Assembly (NCBI GenBank): GCA_045545575.1
Contig: JAZQBE010000067.1
Location: 1-24,771 of the forward strand
Direction: 5' to 3'
DNA: 24,771 nucleotides
Source: Shuttleworthia sp045545575
GTDB taxonomy: Bacteria; Bacillota; Clostridia; Lachnospirales; Lachnospiraceae
The notes under the pieces were generated by a model. It had not been told where the DNA came from. It did not search any database and saw only the letters and a list, made by a program, of their open reading frames with translations. The position numbers and the translations under genes were made by a program. The number at the start of each line of letters is the position of its first letter. Within the stretch, counting starts at the first letter, position 1. Positions 22,874 to 24,771 of this stretch are shown here, piece by piece.

Positions 22874-23551
22874 CTATCCGACCGCGAAAAAGGAGTGAAT
22901 CTGGGCGCTGACGGCGGATACGCTTAAGGGATGCGATGCTGACTCAAACGTCGCAATCATGTTCACTCCGGGAACATAATTGCAGGTTCGATAGGTTTCA
23001 AGCTTCTGATATGCTTTTCTGGCGTAGTCCGGATCACTCATCATGCCGAAATGTTCCCAGATGACGGTTTGCCCGGTCATCGGATGCAGGATGGTAAAGT
23101 CCGGGCTGAACACACGCTCCCCGAGAAACAGATCTTCTTCATAATGAAACGGGATGCCGTTCATGTATAATTCATGCGCAATCAGATCCTCGGATTTCGG
23201 AAACCGTGTATTATCCCTCAGCAATCTTTCTGCCCGATGGCCTGTAATCTGGCTTTTTCGAATGAATCTTCTCAGAAGTGCCAGTCTGTTCTCCAGATCA
23301 GGGATATACAATCTAAGATATGTCCCTAATGCCAGCTTGCGTACATAATCTGCCTGTTTACTCGGAATATATTTACGCACGCGTTTTCCCTTGCAGTAGT
23401 ATGACTCAAAGCATTTCGTATGCACACCGTTTTTTACACAATGCAGGTTTTTCTCAGGGAACGGCTTTTCCCGCTCATAAACCTTCCGTACCCGCGCAAG
23501 CTCTCTTTCCAGGCGCTGTGCTTCCATTACTGCCGCTTCATCAAATGTCAT
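22874..23551 (-). CDS. PD-(D/E)XK nuclease-like protein of unknown function
   Basis: The 225-residue protein resembles a conserved clostridial hypothetical family. The N-terminal ~60 residues are charged and probably coiled-coil (MEAQRLERELARVRKVYERE). A segment with CFESYYCKGKRVRKYIPSKQ and LRRFIRKSQI follows. The C-terminal half has features of a PD-(D/E)XK fold: DLIAHELYMNGIPFHYE (E127), VFSPDFTILHP (P150-D151) and TVIWEHFGMM (E166-H167). Catalysis is not established. The ATG at 23551 is chosen because AGGAGG lies 7 bases ahead; the frame also opens with a GTG at 23590 that lacks a ribosome site. Its base composition looks less GC-rich than its neighbours, which could mean transfer. No partner such as a methylase is nearby. 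Confidence 0.65.
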   Translation of the reverse strand: MTFDEAAVMEAQRLERELARVRKVYEREKPFPEKNLHCVKNGVHTKCFESYYCKGKRVRKYIPSKQADYVRKLALGTYLRLYIPDLENRLALLRRFIRKSQITGHRAERLLRDNTRFPKSEDLIAHELYMNGIPFHYEEDLFLGERVFSPDFTILHPMTGQTVIWEHFGMMSDPDYARKAYQKLETYRTCNYVPGVNMIATFESASHPLSVSAVSAQIHSFFAVG

Positions 23552-23645
23552 CTCATCCCCTCCTGCTGTAGATACCTCCTTCAATTTCACATTTGTAATT
23601 ACATCGTTCTAACAATAGCTGAAGCAGGGAGAGGAAACAATAGAG

Positions 23646-23681
23646 TTTAGAAAACGTTTAGGAAATTTAGAAATATTTTAG
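23646..23681. repeat. Phased TTTAG repeats upstream of the nuclease-like gene
   Basis: TTTAG begins at 23646, 23657, 23666 and 23677, giving steps of 11, 9 and 11 bases in an AT-rich patch. Three of the four continue as TTTAGAA and one as TTTAGGAA. The spacing is close to one DNA turn, so intrinsic bending or a cooperative binding site is possible. Confidence 0.5.
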
Positions 23682-23742
23682 AATTTCAGGGTGGATAGGA
23701 CCAACAGAAAGTTTCCACGCCGGCCTGCGGGCAAGAAGCATC

Positions 23743-23760
23743 GTGCGGCTGGCGCCGCAC
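23743..23760. other. GC-rich hairpin beside the tuf terminator
   Basis: GTGCGGC (23743-23749), a TGGC loop and GCCGCAC (23754-23760) form a perfect 7-bp stem. It lies beyond the U-tract of the tuf terminator on the minus strand. No T run follows on the minus strand, so it may be a back-up pause or a remnant rather than a second terminator. Confidence 0.5.
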
Positions 23761-23764
23761 TTTC

Positions 23765-23824
23765 GCGAACAAAAAAAGAGCGTCTGAAATGCAAGCATTC
23801 CAGACGCTCTTTTCATTTGTTCGC
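23765..23824 (-). terminator. Terminator of tuf, extended symmetrical structure
   Basis: AGAGCGTCTG (23777-23786) and CAGACGCTCT (23801-23810) form a perfect 10-bp stem. On the minus strand it is followed by about seven T. GCGAACAAA (23765-23773) and TTTGTTCGC (23816-23824) extend the symmetry outward. The TTTT on the other side makes it usable in both directions. Confidence 0.9.
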
Positions 23825-23846
23825 TTAGCGCTTCTTGCAGCCTGTA

Positions 23847-24771
23847 TTACTCGATGATGGTCGCAACACGGCCGGAACCAACGGTACGTCCGCCTTCACG
23901 GATAGCGAAGGTAAGACCCTGCTCCATAGCGATCGGGTGGATCAGCTCGATGGTCATTTCAACGTTGTCACCAGGCATGCACATCTCGGTGCCGGCGGGC
24001 AGGTTGCAGACGCCGGTCACGTCGGTGGTGCGGAAGTAGAACTGGGGACGATAGTTGTTGAAGAACGGGGTATGACGGCCGCCTTCATCCTTGGTCAGAA
24101 CGTACACCTGAGCGGTGAACTTCTTGTGGCAGGTCACGGTGCCGGGCTTTGCAAGAACCTGGCCACGCTCGATTTCGTCACGGTTTACGCCACGAAGCAG
24201 AGCACCGATGTTATCACCGGCCATGGCCTCGTCCATCTGCTTACGGAACATTTCGATACCGGTAACAACCGTCTTCTTGGTGGCTTCCTTGATACCGATG
24301 ATTTCCATTTCGTCGTTGAGGTGCAGCGTACCACGCTCGACACGGCCGGTAGCAACAGTACCGCGGCCGGTGATGGTGAACACGTCTTCAACGGGCATCA
24401 GGAACGGCTTGTCGGTGTCGCGCTCCGGATCCGGGATGTATTCGTCAACGGTGTCCATGGGCTCCATGATCTTGTCGCCCCACTCGCCGTTCGGATCTTC
24501 CAGAGCCTTCAGAGCGGAACCCTTGATGATCGGGCAGCCCTCAAAGCCATACTCTTCCAGCTGCTCGGTCACTTCCATTTCGACCAGCTCGATCAGCTCT
24601 TCGTCGTCCACCATGTCGCACTTGTTCAGGAATACGACGATGTACGGAACACCGACCTGACGGGACAGAAGGATGTGCTCCTTCGTCTGAGCCATAACGC
24701 CGTCGGTAGCGGCAACAACCAGGATCGCGCCGTCCATCTGGGCAGCACCGGTGATCATGTTCTTGACATAG
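23847..24771 (-). CDS. tuf: Elongation factor Tu (5' end beyond window)
   Basis: EF-Tu delivers aminoacyl-tRNA to the ribosome in a GTP-dependent way. About 308 residues of the usual ~397 are present, from YVKNMITGAAQMDG through the stop at 23847. The G-domain part retains VVFLNKCDMVDD, the guanine-specific NKCD motif, and GSALKALED. Domain 2 starts near FLMPVEDVFTITGRGTVATG and domain 3 near TVTCHKKFTAQVYVL, with FRTTDVTG and GDNVEM. The N-terminal P-loop and switch regions lie outside the window. Wobble positions look strongly biased, as expected for a highly expressed gene. Whether fusA and rps genes sit upstream cannot be seen here. Confidence 0.98.
   Translation of the reverse strand, partial: YVKNMITGAAQMDGAILVVAATDGVMAQTKEHILLSRQVGVPYIVVFLNKCDMVDDEELIELVEMEVTEQLEEYGFEGCPIIKGSALKALEDPNGEWGDKIMEPMDTVDEYIPDPERDTDKPFLMPVEDVFTITGRGTVATGRVERGTLHLNDEMEIIGIKEATKKTVVTGIEMFRKQMDEAMAGDNIGALLRGVNRDEIERGQVLAKPGTVTCHKKFTAQVYVLTKDEGGRHTPFFNNYRPQFYFRTTDVTGVCNLPAGTEMCMPGDNVEMTIELIHPIAMEQGLTFAIREGGRTVGSGRVATIIE

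Noticed and set aside
23552..23590. GTG start for the nuclease-like protein
   Set aside because: No Shine-Dalgarno precedes it, while AGGAGG sits 7 bases ahead of the ATG at 23551.

Overview
The window looks like a chromosomal segment of a GC-rich member of the Clostridia, most likely a Lachnospiraceae-type gut or rumen anaerobe. The basis is Shine-Dalgarno sites of the AGGAGG type, two LplA/YtcQ-like lipoprotein sugar-binding proteins, AraC-type regulators beside glycosidases, a stand-alone GlmU-like acetyltransferase, and a Firmicutes-type EF-Tu. Nearly all genes lie on the minus strand; only the two AraC regulators and a transposase tail lie on the plus strand.

Region 1 (1-7208) holds the last 19 codons of a probable IS3-family transposase, then a minus-strand amino-sugar/amidotransferase cluster read asnB - glmS - glmM - GlmU-like acetyltransferase - nagB. 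A strong promoter sits at 7180-7208. GlmS makes glucosamine-6-P from fructose-6-P and glutamine, GlmM isomerises it, the beta-helix protein probably acetylates it, and NagB runs the reverse deamination. The two widest gaps (asnB/glmS and glmS/glmM) contain five copies of a short palindrome with GGAACGGG/CCCGTTCC arms, resembling REP/BIME elements. These are the most conspicuous non-genic structures in the window.

Region 2 (7210-11016) has two single-gene minus-strand units, each with its own terminator: a GPH-type sugar:cation symporter and a sugar-binding lipoprotein (SBP1). SBP1 is divergent from an AraC regulator (11017-11850), and the shared intergenic region carries alternating TGAAAT/ATTTCA half-sites. 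A minus-strand DUF1294-DUF1287 fusion protein lies convergent to this regulator.

Region 3 (12814-22858) is a carbohydrate-use operon, GH3 - SBP2 - GH78 alpha-L-rhamnosidase - DUF5597/GH35-like glycosidase, with short spacings and one terminator at its end. It is divergent from a cupin-AraC regulator, and the two promoters overlap physically. None of the three enzymes shows a signal peptide, so the likely scheme is capture of a rhamnose-containing plant glycoside by SBP2, import, then cytoplasmic trimming. No ABC permease or ATPase gene is present for either SBP.

Region 4 (22874-24771) has a small PD-(D/E)XK-like protein of unknown role, an AT-rich phased-repeat stretch, a very symmetrical terminator, and the C-terminal part of tuf (EF-Tu), cut by the window edge.

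I found no rRNA, tRNA, CRISPR array, riboswitch or complete mobile element. I do not see a clearly new multi-gene system. The best leads are the palindromic elements inside the glmS operon, the DUF1294-DUF1287 fusion, the orphan paralogous SBPs, a terminator embedded in a coding region, and a strict codon-context pattern for leucine TTA.
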